This document shows positions 1 through 9,138 of a DNA stretch of 46,691 nt, piece after piece; position 1 is the stretch's first letter, and every line of letters starts with the position of its first letter. This DNA is from Bizionia sp. (GTDB lineage Bacteria > Bacteroidota > Bacteroidia > Flavobacteriales > Flavobacteriaceae). The stretch is from contig JAHDHI010000034.1 in assembly GCA_020631395.1 (NCBI GenBank), forward strand, positions 1 to 46,691, given 5' to 3'. The translations under genes and the position numbers were made by a program. Below the pieces are notes generated by a model. The model saw only the letters and a program-made list of their open reading frames with translations. It had not been told where the DNA came from and ran no database searches.

Positions 1-318
1 AAATAAAACCAATCATTGATCTTTCAGCAGATAGGTTCTGTAGAGTATTCAAATAGTCGAAATTTCTTAATTATTTCTTGTCCAACGTCCCATTTTACAA
101 TATATTTAATGCATAATTATTTAATCCTTACCAAGTTATGAAAAACAACAACTCCCTTCTAAAGGTACAAGGTATTCTTTATTATTTCATTTTTAATGTC
201 ACTACTTCTCTTCTTTTCCACAAGAAGATTCCTTTTGATAGATTATGTTGAAATCTTGAATTTGTGAAAACTACATTGGTGTCATTTAAGCTAAAAATTT
301 AATTTAAAACCCTTAAAA
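1..318. other. AT-rich leader region without a gene
   Basis: No open reading frame, RNA gene or repeat that I can support. It lies upstream of the metalloprotease gene and presumably holds its promoter and 5' leader, but I found no convincing TTTG/TAnnTTTG pair. Confidence 0.5.
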
Positions 319-2646
319 ATGGAAACAAAATTGCATTATTCGCTCACACTAATATTTTTCTTGTCGATCGCATCGCTTTTTGGACAAGCAAATTATTGGT
401 CAACTAGTACATTTAAAAATGGAACACAAGGTGTTTCACTTGAACAATTAAACGAGAAAAACTATGAAGTCTTTCAATTGAATATTGATGACTTCAAACA
501 GCAATTGGCAAATGCGCCTTTAAGAACTCAATCCAATGGAAAATCCAATACCATAGTTAGTTTTCCTGACGAAAATGGAAAAATGGCACAATATCGCATT
601 GTGGAAACGTCTATATTTTCTGATCCTGTCTATGCAGCTGCCAAACATCCCAACATAAAAACCTATTTGGGCTCCAGAACAGATAATTCTGGTACTAGAG
701 TTAGATTTAGCGTCACGCCTCTTGGTCTAAAGGCAATGATATCTTCTCCTGGAAAAGAAACCGTTTTCATTCAGCCGGTAACAAAAGTTTCCAACGGCCA
801 GTATTTAATTTACAATAGGTCGGCCAAAGTCAATTCTACGGAGAAATTCGAATGTTTGACTGAAGATTTGGGGATGGCTGTCGAAAGGGAAGACAACTCC
901 ACAATTTCAAGAGATGCAAACGATCAATTGTTGAGAACATACCGAATAGCAGTATCAGTAACATCTGAATACACCAATTTCTGGGATGATGGAAACGCTG
1001 CAAATGGAGATGCGCAAGCAGATGCATTTGCTCAAATGGTATCGACGTTGAATAGGAACAATGAGGTTTTTGAAGTAGACATGGCCATTACCTTCGTATT
1101 GGTCGACACGGCAGATGACCCAGCCTTGGATTTAATATACTCTGGATCCGACCCCTATTCAAATGACAACAACTATAATAGCGAGTTACAATCCAACTTA
1201 ACTTCCATGGTAGGAGAGTCAGATTATGACATAGGACATTTACTTGCCTACTCAACATCAATTCCTGGTAATGGTAATGCTGGATGCATTGGATGTGTAT
1301 GCCAAAGTGGTAAAGGTAGTGGATTTTCTTCTCATCCTTTTTTAGACAATGATGGAGGCACTTATATGGCCGATTTCTTTGACATAGATTACGTACCTCA
1401 TGAAATAGGTCATCAAATGGGTGCAAATCATACATGGTCATTTGGCTCTGAAGGTACTGGAGTGAATGCAGAACCAGGTAGCGGGACTACCATCATGGGA
1501 TATGCAGGAATCACAGGCGGCAATGATGTGCAGGATCATAGTGATCCATATTTTCACTATCACAGCATCGATCAAATATTGAACAATGTGGCTTCTTCAC
1601 CCAATAACTGTGCAGTTACCACTACCATCACAAATGCCCCACCAGTTGCCGATGCTGGAAATAACTATACAATTCCAATGGGAACAGCTTTTATACTCAA
1701 AGGGGCTGCGACAGATCCAGATGGAGGAGATACGTTGACCTATTGCTGGGAACAAATAGATGACGGAGTGACAACCAATGGAACCTTTGGTCCTACAAAG
1801 ACAACGGGAGCGGTTTGGAGATCGAGACCACCAAGCACGAATCCAAACAGATACATGCCGATACTGGATCGCGTATTGAATGGGCAACTAACGGAATCGA
1901 ATCCGGTTGAGACTGTGGCAAACACCTCTTGGGAAACGGTATCCACTGTGGCAAGGTCCTTGAATTTTGCCTTGACCGTAAGGGATAGATCTGAAGCAGG
2001 AGGCGTAGGACAGATGCCACAATCCAGTTTCGATGAAATGACGGTAACGGTAGATGGAGCATCTGGTCCATTTGCAGTAACGTCACAAACCACCAACGAA
2101 ACTTGGGAAATTGGTACAAATCAAACGATAACTTGGGATGTTGCAGGAACGAATGCTGGAGCCGTCAACACGTCTAACGTAAACATTCTTTTGTCCACAG
2201 ATGGAGGACAAACGTTCCCTACTACATTGGCAACTTCGGTACCAAATGATGGCATGGAAACCATTAATGTACCATCGGGAACGGTTACTACAATGGCTAG
2301 GGTTATGGTGGAAGGAAGCGGCAATATATTTTATGCGGTCAATTCTACTAATTTTTCAATTGAGGCTCCATTGAGTGTCGACGAATTTGGCTTATCAAAT
2401 TCCTTGTCATTATGGCCAAACCCATCCAATGGAGAAATAAACGTATCGTTCAATACACCAAACAACAAGGACGTCAACATCAAACTTTACGATTTGAGAG
2501 GGCGTTTGATCAATAAACAATCATTTAACAACTCTGGAGGTGAATTCAATAAAAACATACAGCTAGGAGAATTGGAAACTTCAGTTTACATTTTAAACAT
2601 TGAAAATGCTGGAGTAGTAATCAATAAGCGTATTGTCATTGAGTAA
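319..2646 (+). CDS. secreted reprolysin-like zinc metalloprotease, T9SS-sorted
   Basis: Secreted endopeptidase of the metzincin (M12B/reprolysin-like) type. Seen: a signal peptide over the first ~23 residues, a pro-region, then the zinc site HEIGHQMGANH at residues 361-371 (HExxHxxGxxH with Glu362 as the catalytic base) and a Met-turn candidate about 25 residues later in TTIMGY. A Cys-containing stretch precedes the zinc site. The middle holds Ig/PKD-like beta-sandwich segments (from about residue 440, PVADAGNNYTI). The last ~85 residues are a type A T9SS sorting domain (SLWPNPSNGEINV ... VYILNIENAG ... KRIVIE). Inferred: exported by Sec, processed and released or anchored by the type IX system, working in extracellular protein degradation. 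It is monocistronic and ends at a strong bidirectional terminator. Confidence 0.9.
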   Translation: METKLHYSLTLIFFLSIASLFGQANYWSTSTFKNGTQGVSLEQLNEKNYEVFQLNIDDFKQQLANAPLRTQSNGKSNTIVSFPDENGKMAQYRIVETSIFSDPVYAAAKHPNIKTYLGSRTDNSGTRVRFSVTPLGLKAMISSPGKETVFIQPVTKVSNGQYLIYNRSAKVNSTEKFECLTEDLGMAVEREDNSTISRDANDQLLRTYRIAVSVTSEYTNFWDDGNAANGDAQADAFAQMVSTLNRNNEVFEVDMAITFVLVDTADDPALDLIYSGSDPYSNDNNYNSELQSNLTSMVGESDYDIGHLLAYSTSIPGNGNAGCIGCVCQSGKGSGFSSHPFLDNDGGTYMADFFDIDYVPHEIGHQMGANHTWSFGSEGTGVNAEPGSGTTIMGYAGITGGNDVQDHSDPYFHYHSIDQILNNVASSPNNCAVTTTITNAPPVADAGNNYTIPMGTAFILKGAATDPDGGDTLTYCWEQIDDGVTTNGTFGPTKTTGAVWRSRPPSTNPNRYMPILDRVLNGQLTESNPVETVANTSWETVSTVARSLNFALTVRDRSEAGGVGQMPQSSFDEMTVTVDGASGPFAVTSQTTNETWEIGTNQTITWDVAGTNAGAVNTSNVNILLSTDGGQTFPTTLATSVPNDGMETINVPSGTVTTMARVMVEGSGNIFYAVNSTNFSIEAPLSVDEFGLSNSLSLWPNPSNGEINVSFNTPNNKDVNIKLYDLRGRLINKQSFNNSGGEFNKNIQLGELETSVYILNIENAGVVINKRIVIE

Positions 2647-2667
2647 TGCTCATTATCTACAAGGCAT

Positions 2668-2699
2668 AAAAAAGGGATTTCAATTGAAATCCCTTTTTT
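2668..2699. terminator. bidirectional intrinsic terminator
   Basis: Perfect inverted repeat with stem AAAAAAGGGATTTCA and a tract of T on each side. It lies between the convergent metalloprotease (plus) and purC (minus), so it can serve both. Confidence 0.9.
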
Positions 2700-2749
2700 A
2701 ATACTTCAAATTTTATTTTAATGATACGCCTCAATAAAATGAAATACCC

Positions 2750-3700
2750 CTACTTGTTTAAAAAGGCTTCCACATTATTTTTAATGCGCTCTTCGATGTT
2801 GGAGACATCTGCTTTCACAAATGGTTCTCCCATAATGTTCTCGTACAACTCTATGTAACGTTCACTTACACTTTCTATGTACTCATCACTCATTTCTGGT
2901 ACGGTTTGCCCTTCTAGTCCTTGAAAATCATTAGCAATCAACCATTGTCTAACAAACTCTTTGGATAGTTGCTTTTGTGCCTCTTCTCCATCCTGTCTTT
3001 CCTGATAACCATCAGCATAGAAATAACGTGAGGAATCCGGTGTATGTATCTCATCTATCAAAACGATCTTACCAGACTTGGTCTTTCCGAATTCGTATTT
3101 GGTATCCACGAGGATCAATCCTCGAGAAGCAGCTATTTCAGTTCCTCTTTGAAACAACTTACGTGTATAGTCTTCCAAGATTAAATAATCTTCCTCCGAA
3201 ACGATGCCTTTTGCAAGAATGTCCTCACGAGAGATGTCTTCATCATGATCTCCCATTTCCGCCTTCGTTGCAGGAGTAATTATCGGACTGGGAAACTTAT
3301 CGTTCTCTTTCATCCCGTCTGGCATTTCAACGCCACATAACATACGCTTCCCTGCCTTGTATTCACGTGCAGCATGTCCAGACATATAACCACGAATTAC
3401 CATTTCCACTTTAAAGGGATCGCATAACTCGCCAACTGCCACATTTGGATCTGGAGTGGCTGTCAACCAATTGGGTACGATGTCTTCTGTTTGCACCATG
3501 AACTTGGTAGCTATCTGGTTTAATATCTGCCCCTTGTAAGGTATTCCTTTTGGCATTACGACATCGAAAGCACTCAACCTATCGGTTGCCACCATTACCA
3601 ACATGTCATTCTCCAAGCTGTAAACAGCTCTTACTTTACCTTTGTAGACACTTTTTTGTCCAGGGAAGTTAAAATTGGAATCTATTATTGTATTGCTCAT
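2750..3700 (-). CDS. purC: phosphoribosylaminoimidazole-succinocarboxamide synthase (SAICAR synthetase)
   Basis: Cytoplasmic ATP-dependent ligase of de novo purine synthesis: joins CAIR and aspartate to give SAICAR. Seen: 316 residues, the long form usual in Bacteroidota and fungi. Motifs present are the N-terminal [13 protein letters not shown] beta-hairpin, [20 protein letters not shown] at about 38-57, [27 protein letters not shown] and [13 protein letters not shown], which form the nucleotide and substrate pockets. It lies 106 bp downstream of phoH on the same strand. The gap contains no hairpin, so cotranscription with phoH is possible. Confidence 0.96.
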   Translation of the reverse strand: MSNTIIDSNFNFPGQKSVYKGKVRAVYSLENDMLVMVATDRLSAFDVVMPKGIPYKGQILNQIATKFMVQTEDIVPNWLTATPDPNVAVGELCDPFKVEMVIRGYMSGHAAREYKAGKRMLCGVEMPDGMKENDKFPSPIITPATKAEMGDHDEDISREDILAKGIVSEEDYLILEDYTRKLFQRGTEIAASRGLILVDTKYEFGKTKSGKIVLIDEIHTPDSSRYFYADGYQERQDGEEAQKQLSKEFVRQWLIANDFQGLEGQTVPEMSDEYIESVSERYIELYENIMGEPFVKADVSNIEERIKNNVEAFLNK

Positions 3701-3806
3701 TATTATTAAAATGTGATTTCTGCAATTATTTAGTTGAATGTAAAAGCATTGAATCTTATTTGTACATATTTTATTAAAACATTAATATTTGTGCAGTTGG
3801 ATGTCC

Positions 3807-4760
3807 TTATTCAATATTTTCAATTTGCCTATAAGCCGCAATGATCTTCTTAACCAACTTATGACGAATTACATCTTTGTCATCCAAAAAGATCATCCCT
3901 ACACCATCCACATCCTTCAACACCAAAAGCGCTTCTTTCAACCCGGAAATCGTACGGCGAGGTAAATCTATTTGACCAGGATCACCTGTCAACAGAAACT
4001 TGGCACTTTTCCCCATTCTGGTCAAAAACATCTTCATTTGGTTGTGGGTCGTGTTCTGTCCTTCATCAAGGATTACGAAGGCATTGTCCAATGTACGCCC
4101 TCTCATAAACGCCAATGGTGCTATTTGAATCGTTCCATTTTCTATATATTGTGCCAATTTTTCGGCAGGAATCATATCTCTTAATGCATCATATAGCGGC
4201 TGCATGTATGGATCCAACTTCTCTTTTAAATCTCCTGGAAGAAATCCAAGGTTCTCACCGGCTTCAACTGCTGGACGCGTTAAGATAATACGTTTGACCT
4301 CTTTGTTTTTTAGAGCTTGCACAGCCAAAGCAACTCCTGTATATGTTTTTCCCGTACCCGCCGGGCCAATGGCAAAAACCATGTCATTTTTACGCATGAG
4401 TTCCACCAATTTGCGTTGGTTTGCAGTTTGCGGCTTTATCATTTTACCTCCAACACCATGCACTATGACGTCACCACTTTTATGAGATGTCGCATAATCG
4501 TCGCTACTCTGGCTTGTCAATACACGCTCTATCACATTCTCATCGAGTTTGTTGTATTTTGCAAAGTGCTTCAACAGCATAGTTAATCTCCTATCGAACT
4601 CATCCAGTAGTTCTTCTTCTCCAAAAGCTTTGATTTTATTGCCTCGTGCGACAATTTTCAATTTAGGGAAATACTTCTTAAGAAGTACGATATTTTCATT
4701 TCCTGCTCCAAAAAACTCTTTTGGACTTATTTCTTCAAGTTCGATTACAATTTCATTCAA
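3807..4760 (-). CDS. phoH: PhoH family ATPase
   Basis: Cytoplasmic P-loop ATPase of the PhoH (PhoH1) family, thought to have RNA-related helicase or nuclease roles; its exact cellular job is unsettled. Seen: 317 residues, an N-terminal KH-like segment (about 1-75), Walker A GPAGTGKT at 132-139, ILTRPAVEAGENLGFLPGD, and Walker B FVILDEGQNTT followed by TRMGKSAKFLLTGDPGQ, all standard for the family. It is transcribed divergently from the SAM hydrolase gene and precedes purC. Confidence 0.94.
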   Translation of the reverse strand: MNEIVIELEEISPKEFFGAGNENIVLLKKYFPKLKIVARGNKIKAFGEEELLDEFDRRLTMLLKHFAKYNKLDENVIERVLTSQSSDDYATSHKSGDVIVHGVGGKMIKPQTANQRKLVELMRKNDMVFAIGPAGTGKTYTGVALAVQALKNKEVKRIILTRPAVEAGENLGFLPGDLKEKLDPYMQPLYDALRDMIPAEKLAQYIENGTIQIAPLAFMRGRTLDNAFVILDEGQNTTHNQMKMFLTRMGKSAKFLLTGDPGQIDLPRRTISGLKEALLVLKDVDGVGMIFLDDKDVIRHKLVKKIIAAYRQIENIE

Positions 4761-4893
4761 AAGCTAGACGATTTAATTAAATTTTTCTATTAAGTTTTAT
4801 TAGTTTTGTTGTTATATAGCTATACCAACAATTTATTAACAAACTTACACATTTTTGAGTTTGATAATTCAAAAAAATATCAACAATTAGTCG

Positions 4894-5727
4894 ATGGCAA
4901 TTATTACATTAACAACAGATTTTGGTGAGAAAGATCACTTTGCTGGTGCGGTAAAAGGAGCTATTTATAGTGAACTACCCGATGTTAGGATTGTTGATAT
5001 CTCACATTCTGTTTCTCCTTTCAACATTCCAGAAGCGGCATATATCATACAAAATGCATATAGCAGCTTTCCAGAAGGTACCATACATATCATTGGCATA
5101 GATTCCGAAATAAACGAAGAAAACAAACACATAGCCATAAAACTGGATGGACATTACTTTGTTTGTGCCAACAATGGCATAATGAGCATGATTTGTTCAG
5201 AGATTGCACCTGAGCAAATTGTGGAGATCAACATACATGACAAGATTGAAACCAGTTTCCCAGTATTGGATGTCTTTGTAAAGGTCGCTTGCCATATCGC
5301 GCGTGGCGGTGCATTGGGTGTGATAGGAAAAAACATCGATGCCATTAAACCCATAAAGAACATCGTTCCTTATGTAAACGATGAGAAGACACAGATCATC
5401 GGTAGCATCATATACATAGACAACTATGGCAATGTCATAACAAACATCAGAAAATCGTTTTTTGAAGGCATACAGAAAGGAAGGGATTTTGAGGTCTCCG
5501 CCAGAAACTACAAGTTCAAGAAAATACTTTCCAGATATAGCGACATCGTCAACTTTGAAACTCCTGAGGACAAACGAAACGATGAAGGGCGTGGGTTGGT
5601 AGTCTTCAATTCGTCCCATTACCTGGAAATCGCCATTTACAAGAGCAATAGCAAATCGGTTGGTAGTGCCAGTACCTTAATGGGATTGAACCTAAGAGAC
5701 ACCGTTACCATTAATTTCATTAAATAA
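4894..5727 (+). CDS. S-adenosyl-L-methionine hydrolase (adenosine-forming), DUF62 family
   Basis: Member of the SAM hydroxide adenosyltransferase family related to fluorinase and chlorinase. Known family reaction: SAM plus water gives adenosine and methionine. Seen: 277 residues, N-terminal TLTTDFGEKDHFAGAVKG (Asp of TTDFG and the downstream K/D are family hallmarks), then DISHSVSPFNIPEAAYI and FVCANNGIMS, and a C-terminal beta-barrel with GSIIYIDNYGNVITNI. The trinucleotide region expected for true halogenases cannot be judged here. A hydrolase rather than a halogenase is the default reading. The next gene begins within 10 nt, so they are probably cotranscribed. Confidence 0.9.
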   Translation: MAIITLTTDFGEKDHFAGAVKGAIYSELPDVRIVDISHSVSPFNIPEAAYIIQNAYSSFPEGTIHIIGIDSEINEENKHIAIKLDGHYFVCANNGIMSMICSEIAPEQIVEINIHDKIETSFPVLDVFVKVACHIARGGALGVIGKNIDAIKPIKNIVPYVNDEKTQIIGSIIYIDNYGNVITNIRKSFFEGIQKGRDFEVSARNYKFKKILSRYSDIVNFETPEDKRNDEGRGLVVFNSSHYLEIAIYKSNSKSVGSASTLMGLNLRDTVTINFIK

Positions 5728-5737
5728 ATTGAATCCA

Positions 5738-6034
5738 ATGTTTGTACGTATCGTAAAAATGAGCTTTGCAGAAGAAAACATCACAGAGTTCCTTCACAAT
5801 TTTGAAACAGTGAAAGAACGCATTCGCGCTTTTGAAGGTTGCCAATTTTTAGAACTGTACAGAGACAAACACAATACCAATATCTTTTTTACGTATAGTT
5901 ATTGGAATACCGAAACCGATTTGAAAAACTATAGACGTTCCGATCTGTTCAAAGGTGTTTGGGCACAGACAAAACCAATGTTCAATGCCAAACCAGAGGC
6001 TTGGAGTGTGGATAAATTGGTGAGTTTGGGATAG
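5738..6034 (+). CDS. antibiotic biosynthesis monooxygenase (ABM) domain protein
   Basis: Small single-domain protein of about 98 residues with the ferredoxin-like ABM fold: FVRIVKMSF at the N-terminus, the helix FLHNFETVKERIRAFEGCQFLELYRD and the conserved FFTYSYWNTETDLKNYRRSDLFKGVW. Family members include quinol monooxygenases, heme-degrading enzymes and many uncharacterised cytoplasmic proteins, so the substrate is open. ATG at 5738 is preferred to the TTG at 5729 because it matches the usual N-terminus. It lies directly after the SAM hydrolase gene. Confidence 0.82.
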   Translation: MFVRIVKMSFAEENITEFLHNFETVKERIRAFEGCQFLELYRDKHNTNIFFTYSYWNTETDLKNYRRSDLFKGVWAQTKPMFNAKPEAWSVDKLVSLG

Positions 6035-6094
6035 TCTATTAAGAATAAGTCATAGAATTGGCTTTAGTTGAATTTGAAATCGTTTCATAACCAT

Positions 6095-6490
6095 ATGCTT
6101 GGCAAGATCCATATTTACATTGGGATAGCAATAGTCATCGTCTTTCTTTTGACTGGACAATACATGCATCATAATTTCAATCATTTGAAAGATATGGAAC
6201 CAATGAATAGGGCATTGTTCAGAGCTGGGCATCTATACATTCTATTATTTGGTCTCATCAACATTTCACTTGGAGCTTATTTCAAACCCATAGAGCATAA
6301 GCTTTTTGAAAAAATTCAATTACTGGCTTCGATAATTGTTTTCATTGCAAGTTTTTTGGTTATTTTAGGCTTTTTCCAAGAACTCCCTAGCAAGGAAATG
6401 GATAGACCAATTACACGTTACAGTTTATATGTAATACTTTTGGGTGTTTCTATGCACGGTTTAATATCTTTGATAAAAAATAAACGATAG
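6095..6490 (+). CDS. four-helix membrane protein of unknown function
   Basis: About 131 residues with four predicted membrane helices. The ATG at 6095 (MLGKIHIYIG) is chosen over the TTG at 6068, which would only add polar residues. Histidines lie within or next to helices (KIHIYIG, QYMHHNFNH, RAGHLYILLFG, GVSMHGL), a pattern that would suit heme or metal binding, but this is inference only. I do not recognise the family. It sits between the ABM gene and gldFG and ends 40 bp before the gldFG start, so it may belong to the same transcript. Confidence 0.75.
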   Translation: MLGKIHIYIGIAIVIVFLLTGQYMHHNFNHLKDMEPMNRALFRAGHLYILLFGLINISLGAYFKPIEHKLFEKIQLLASIIVFIASFLVILGFFQELPSKEMDRPITRYSLYVILLGVSMHGLISLIKNKR

Positions 6491-6530
6491 GATTTCCGCT
6501 TTTGTGGAAATAAAAAAATACAAATTTTTG

Positions 6531-8921
6531 ATGTTCGCATTACTAAAAAAAGAAATAAACTCATTTTTTGCTTCACCAATCGGTTATTTGGTGATTGCCA
6601 TATTCCTAATCCTAAATGGCCTGTTTTTATGGGTTTTCAAAGGAGAATTCAATATTCTTAACTACGGTTTTTCCGATTTGTCGTCATTCTTTCTTTTGGC
6701 GCCTTGGATTCTCATATTCTTGATTCCTGCCGTTACCATGCGTAGTTTCAGTGATGAGAAAAAACAAGGTACCCTTGAATTGTTGTTGACCAAACCCATT
6801 ACCCACCTGCAAATTGTGTTGGGTAAGTACCTTGGTGCGCTTTCTCTTATCGTCTTGGCTCTTTTACCGACGTTGCTATATGCATACACCGTCAATGAAT
6901 TGGGAAACCCTGTTGGCAACCTGGATTTTGGCAGCACGCTTGGCTCCTATTTTGGATTGTTGTTTTTAGTGGCTGCCTATACGGCCATTGGCGTATTTTC
7001 CTCTACTCTGTCCGACAATCAAATCGTTGCTTTCATCACTGCTGTATTTCTGTGTTTTCTTTTTTACATCGGTTTCGAAGGTCTTTCGGATTTGAGTTCG
7101 AGCAACTTCATCGAACAATTGGGGATGAGTGCTCATTACAAGAGCATGAGCCTTGGTGTATTGGATACTAGAGACATACTCTACTTTTTGAGCATTACCG
7201 TACTTTTTATTCTATTTACGGTAAAGCGGATCAACTTTGAAGGATCCAGACCAATTAATTGGTTGCGTTTTGCAGCCATCCCGATAGGTTTGCTTTTAAT
7301 GAACATTTTTAGTTCATCGCTATACAAACGCTTCGATTTGACCTCAGATGGCCGCTATACACTTAGTAAAGCAGCCTTGAATGTCGTAAAAGACGTAGAT
7401 TCTCCCATAATGATCGATGTTTATTTGGAAGGCGATGATTTCCCTTCGGAATTCAGACGTCTTAAAACCGAGACAAAACAGCTTCTAGAAGAATTTTCGG
7501 CATATAACGGCAACATAAAGTTCAAATTCATAAACCCAATTGAAGATGATGCCACTCGCGATCAAAACATCAGACAATTGAATGATCGTGGATTGACACC
7601 AATGCAATTGAACGTCCAAGAAAATGGAAAAAATTCTCAAACCGTAATTTTCCCATGGGCTTTGGCCAGTTTCAATGACCAAACGGTAAAGATTCAACTT
7701 ACAAAAAACAAAATTGGAGCCACACAGGAAGAATTGGTTTCCAACTCCGTACAACACTTGGAATATGCCTTTGCCGATGGTTTTGGCAAACTCGTAACCC
7801 CAAAACGTCGAAAAATTGCAGTTCTAAAAGGCAACGGACAACTAGAAAACAAATATATATTCGATTTCGTAAAAACACTTCGCGATTATTATTTCATTGC
7901 ACCTTTTACTTTGGACAGCGTGGCTTCCGCACCGCAAAAGACATCGAAGTCATTAAACACATACGACCTTCTCATTTCTGCAAAACCTACACAGGCTTTC
8001 ACGGAAAAAGAAAAACTGGTGCTGGATCAATATACCATGAATGGAGGAAAGAGTCTTTGGCTGATAGATGCCATTGCCATGGAAAAAGATAGTCTGTATA
8101 ACGAAACTGGCAAAAATGTAGCCATACCAAGAGATTTGAATTTAACCGATTTCTTTTTCAAATATGGCGTTCGCATAAATCCGTTGTTGGTTAGTTCTCT
8201 ATACTCTGCTCCAATTACACTTGCGGAAGGTACAGGTAGCGAATCTCGTATACAAAACCTTCCTTGGACCTACTCTCCTTTGGCTACTAGCTCCAGCAAG
8301 CATCCCATAGTAAACAATTTGAATTTTTTGAAATTCGATTTTGCCAACCCGATAGATACTCTAAAAAACACCATTAAAAAGACCATCTTATTGGAGAGTG
8401 CCCCTTTGAGCAAGCTGGAAGGGACTCCAAAAATAATCAGTTTGGAATCCGTAAGCACAAAGCAAGACCCAAAGAGTTTCAACAAGGGTTCGCAGACACT
8501 TGCCGTTCTATTGGAAGGTGAATTCACTTCTGCATACAACAACAGGGTGAAACCTTTTGATCTTCCTGATTTGAAAAACAAAGGTGTAGATACAAAGATG
8601 ATTGTAATAGCAGATGGAGACGTCATAAAAAATGATGTTGGCAGAAATGGCCCTGAAGAATTGGGTTTCGATCGCGGTACGTTGCAAACCTTTGGCAACA
8701 AGGAATTTTTGCTCAATGCCGTCAATTATCTTTTGGACGACGATGGACTTATAAACATTCGTAGCAAAGAAGTGGCCGTTGCATTTCTGGATCAACAAAA
8801 AATCGCCAAGGAAAAAACAAAGTGGCAATTGATAAATATTGTTCTACCGCTCTTTATTTTAGGGGTTTTCGGTTTCCTTTTCAACTACTTTAGAAAAAGA
8901 AAATATGCTAAAAACGCATAG
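6531..8921 (+). CDS. fused gliding-motility ABC transporter GldF-GldG
   Basis: Single 796-residue protein joining the permease GldF and the GldG component of the Gld ABC transporter, needed for gliding in Flavobacterium johnsoniae together with the ATPase GldA. Seen: residues ~1-235 match GldF (KKEINSFFASPIGYLV, AVTMRSFSDEKKQGTLELLL, six membrane helices). After a short linker with one helix (about 238-268) comes GldG (KRFDLTSDGRYTLS, IMIDVYLEGDDFPSEF, the IFT52-like middle domain, and a last membrane helix near the C-terminus). The ATG at 6531 gives the expected GldF N-terminus; a GTG at 6504 is less likely. In the species I know, gldF and gldG are two adjacent genes; here the frame stays open. 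dnaN follows. Confidence 0.9.
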   Translation: MFALLKKEINSFFASPIGYLVIAIFLILNGLFLWVFKGEFNILNYGFSDLSSFFLLAPWILIFLIPAVTMRSFSDEKKQGTLELLLTKPITHLQIVLGKYLGALSLIVLALLPTLLYAYTVNELGNPVGNLDFGSTLGSYFGLLFLVAAYTAIGVFSSTLSDNQIVAFITAVFLCFLFYIGFEGLSDLSSSNFIEQLGMSAHYKSMSLGVLDTRDILYFLSITVLFILFTVKRINFEGSRPINWLRFAAIPIGLLLMNIFSSSLYKRFDLTSDGRYTLSKAALNVVKDVDSPIMIDVYLEGDDFPSEFRRLKTETKQLLEEFSAYNGNIKFKFINPIEDDATRDQNIRQLNDRGLTPMQLNVQENGKNSQTVIFPWALASFNDQTVKIQLTKNKIGATQEELVSNSVQHLEYAFADGFGKLVTPKRRKIAVLKGNGQLENKYIFDFVKTLRDYYFIAPFTLDSVASAPQKTSKSLNTYDLLISAKPTQAFTEKEKLVLDQYTMNGGKSLWLIDAIAMEKDSLYNETGKNVAIPRDLNLTDFFFKYGVRINPLLVSSLYSAPITLAEGTGSESRIQNLPWTYSPLATSSSKHPIVNNLNFLKFDFANPIDTLKNTIKKTILLESAPLSKLEGTPKIISLESVSTKQDPKSFNKGSQTLAVLLEGEFTSAYNNRVKPFDLPDLKNKGVDTKMIVIADGDVIKNDVGRNGPEELGFDRGTLQTFGNKEFLLNAVNYLLDDDGLINIRSKEVAVAFLDQQKIAKEKTKWQLINIVLPLFILGVFGFLFNYFRKRKYAKNA

Positions 8922-8998
8922 TCTCTACCTAAAACATTTTTCTTTTTCAAAGAAATAAACTGTTGATAAGTTTGTTTCAGTATTAGGGAGTTAAATAA

Positions 8999-9006
8999 TA
9001 TATTTG
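8999..9006 (+). promoter_or_regulatory. possible promoter -7 element for dnaN
   Basis: TATATTTG fits the Bacteroidota -7 consensus TAnnTTTG and lies in the gap before dnaN. No TTG/TTTG occurs at the expected distance (the nearest is 24 nt upstream), so the call is tentative. It would give a leader of about 125 nt. Confidence 0.35.
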
Positions 9007-9048
9007 TGTTAATAACTTTATATGACAAATTTGATAAGGTTATGCACG

Positions 9049-9103
9049 TAAAACCTGCAAGAAAGCATTTCTCTCGTTATTGAAATACCCAATACAGGTT
9101 TTA
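9049..9103 (+). promoter_or_regulatory. structured 5' leader upstream of dnaN
   Basis: Inverted repeat TAAAACCTG (9049-9057) and CAGGTTTTA (9095-9103), nine perfect pairs, enclosing a small inner hairpin AGAAA-GCA-TTTCT. It is followed by CTTTTT and ends 35 nt before the dnaN ATG. It could be a leader structure, an attenuator, or the end of the gldFG transcript. Confidence 0.5.
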
Positions 9104-9138
9104 TCTTTTTATAATAATAATACTACATATACAACCAA

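Noticed and set aside
1088-2324. Several long minus-strand frames inside the metalloprotease gene
   Set aside because: They are antisense shadows with abnormal composition and no start context; the plus-strand protein is complete and recognisable.
4204-4586. Overlapping plus-strand frames across phoH
   Set aside because: Shadow frames of the phoH gene; no family resemblance.
4894-5727. Reading the DUF62 protein as a fluorinase or chlorinase
   Set aside because: General family features only; the hydrolase form is the common one in Bacteroidota and no halogenase-specific loop could be recognised.
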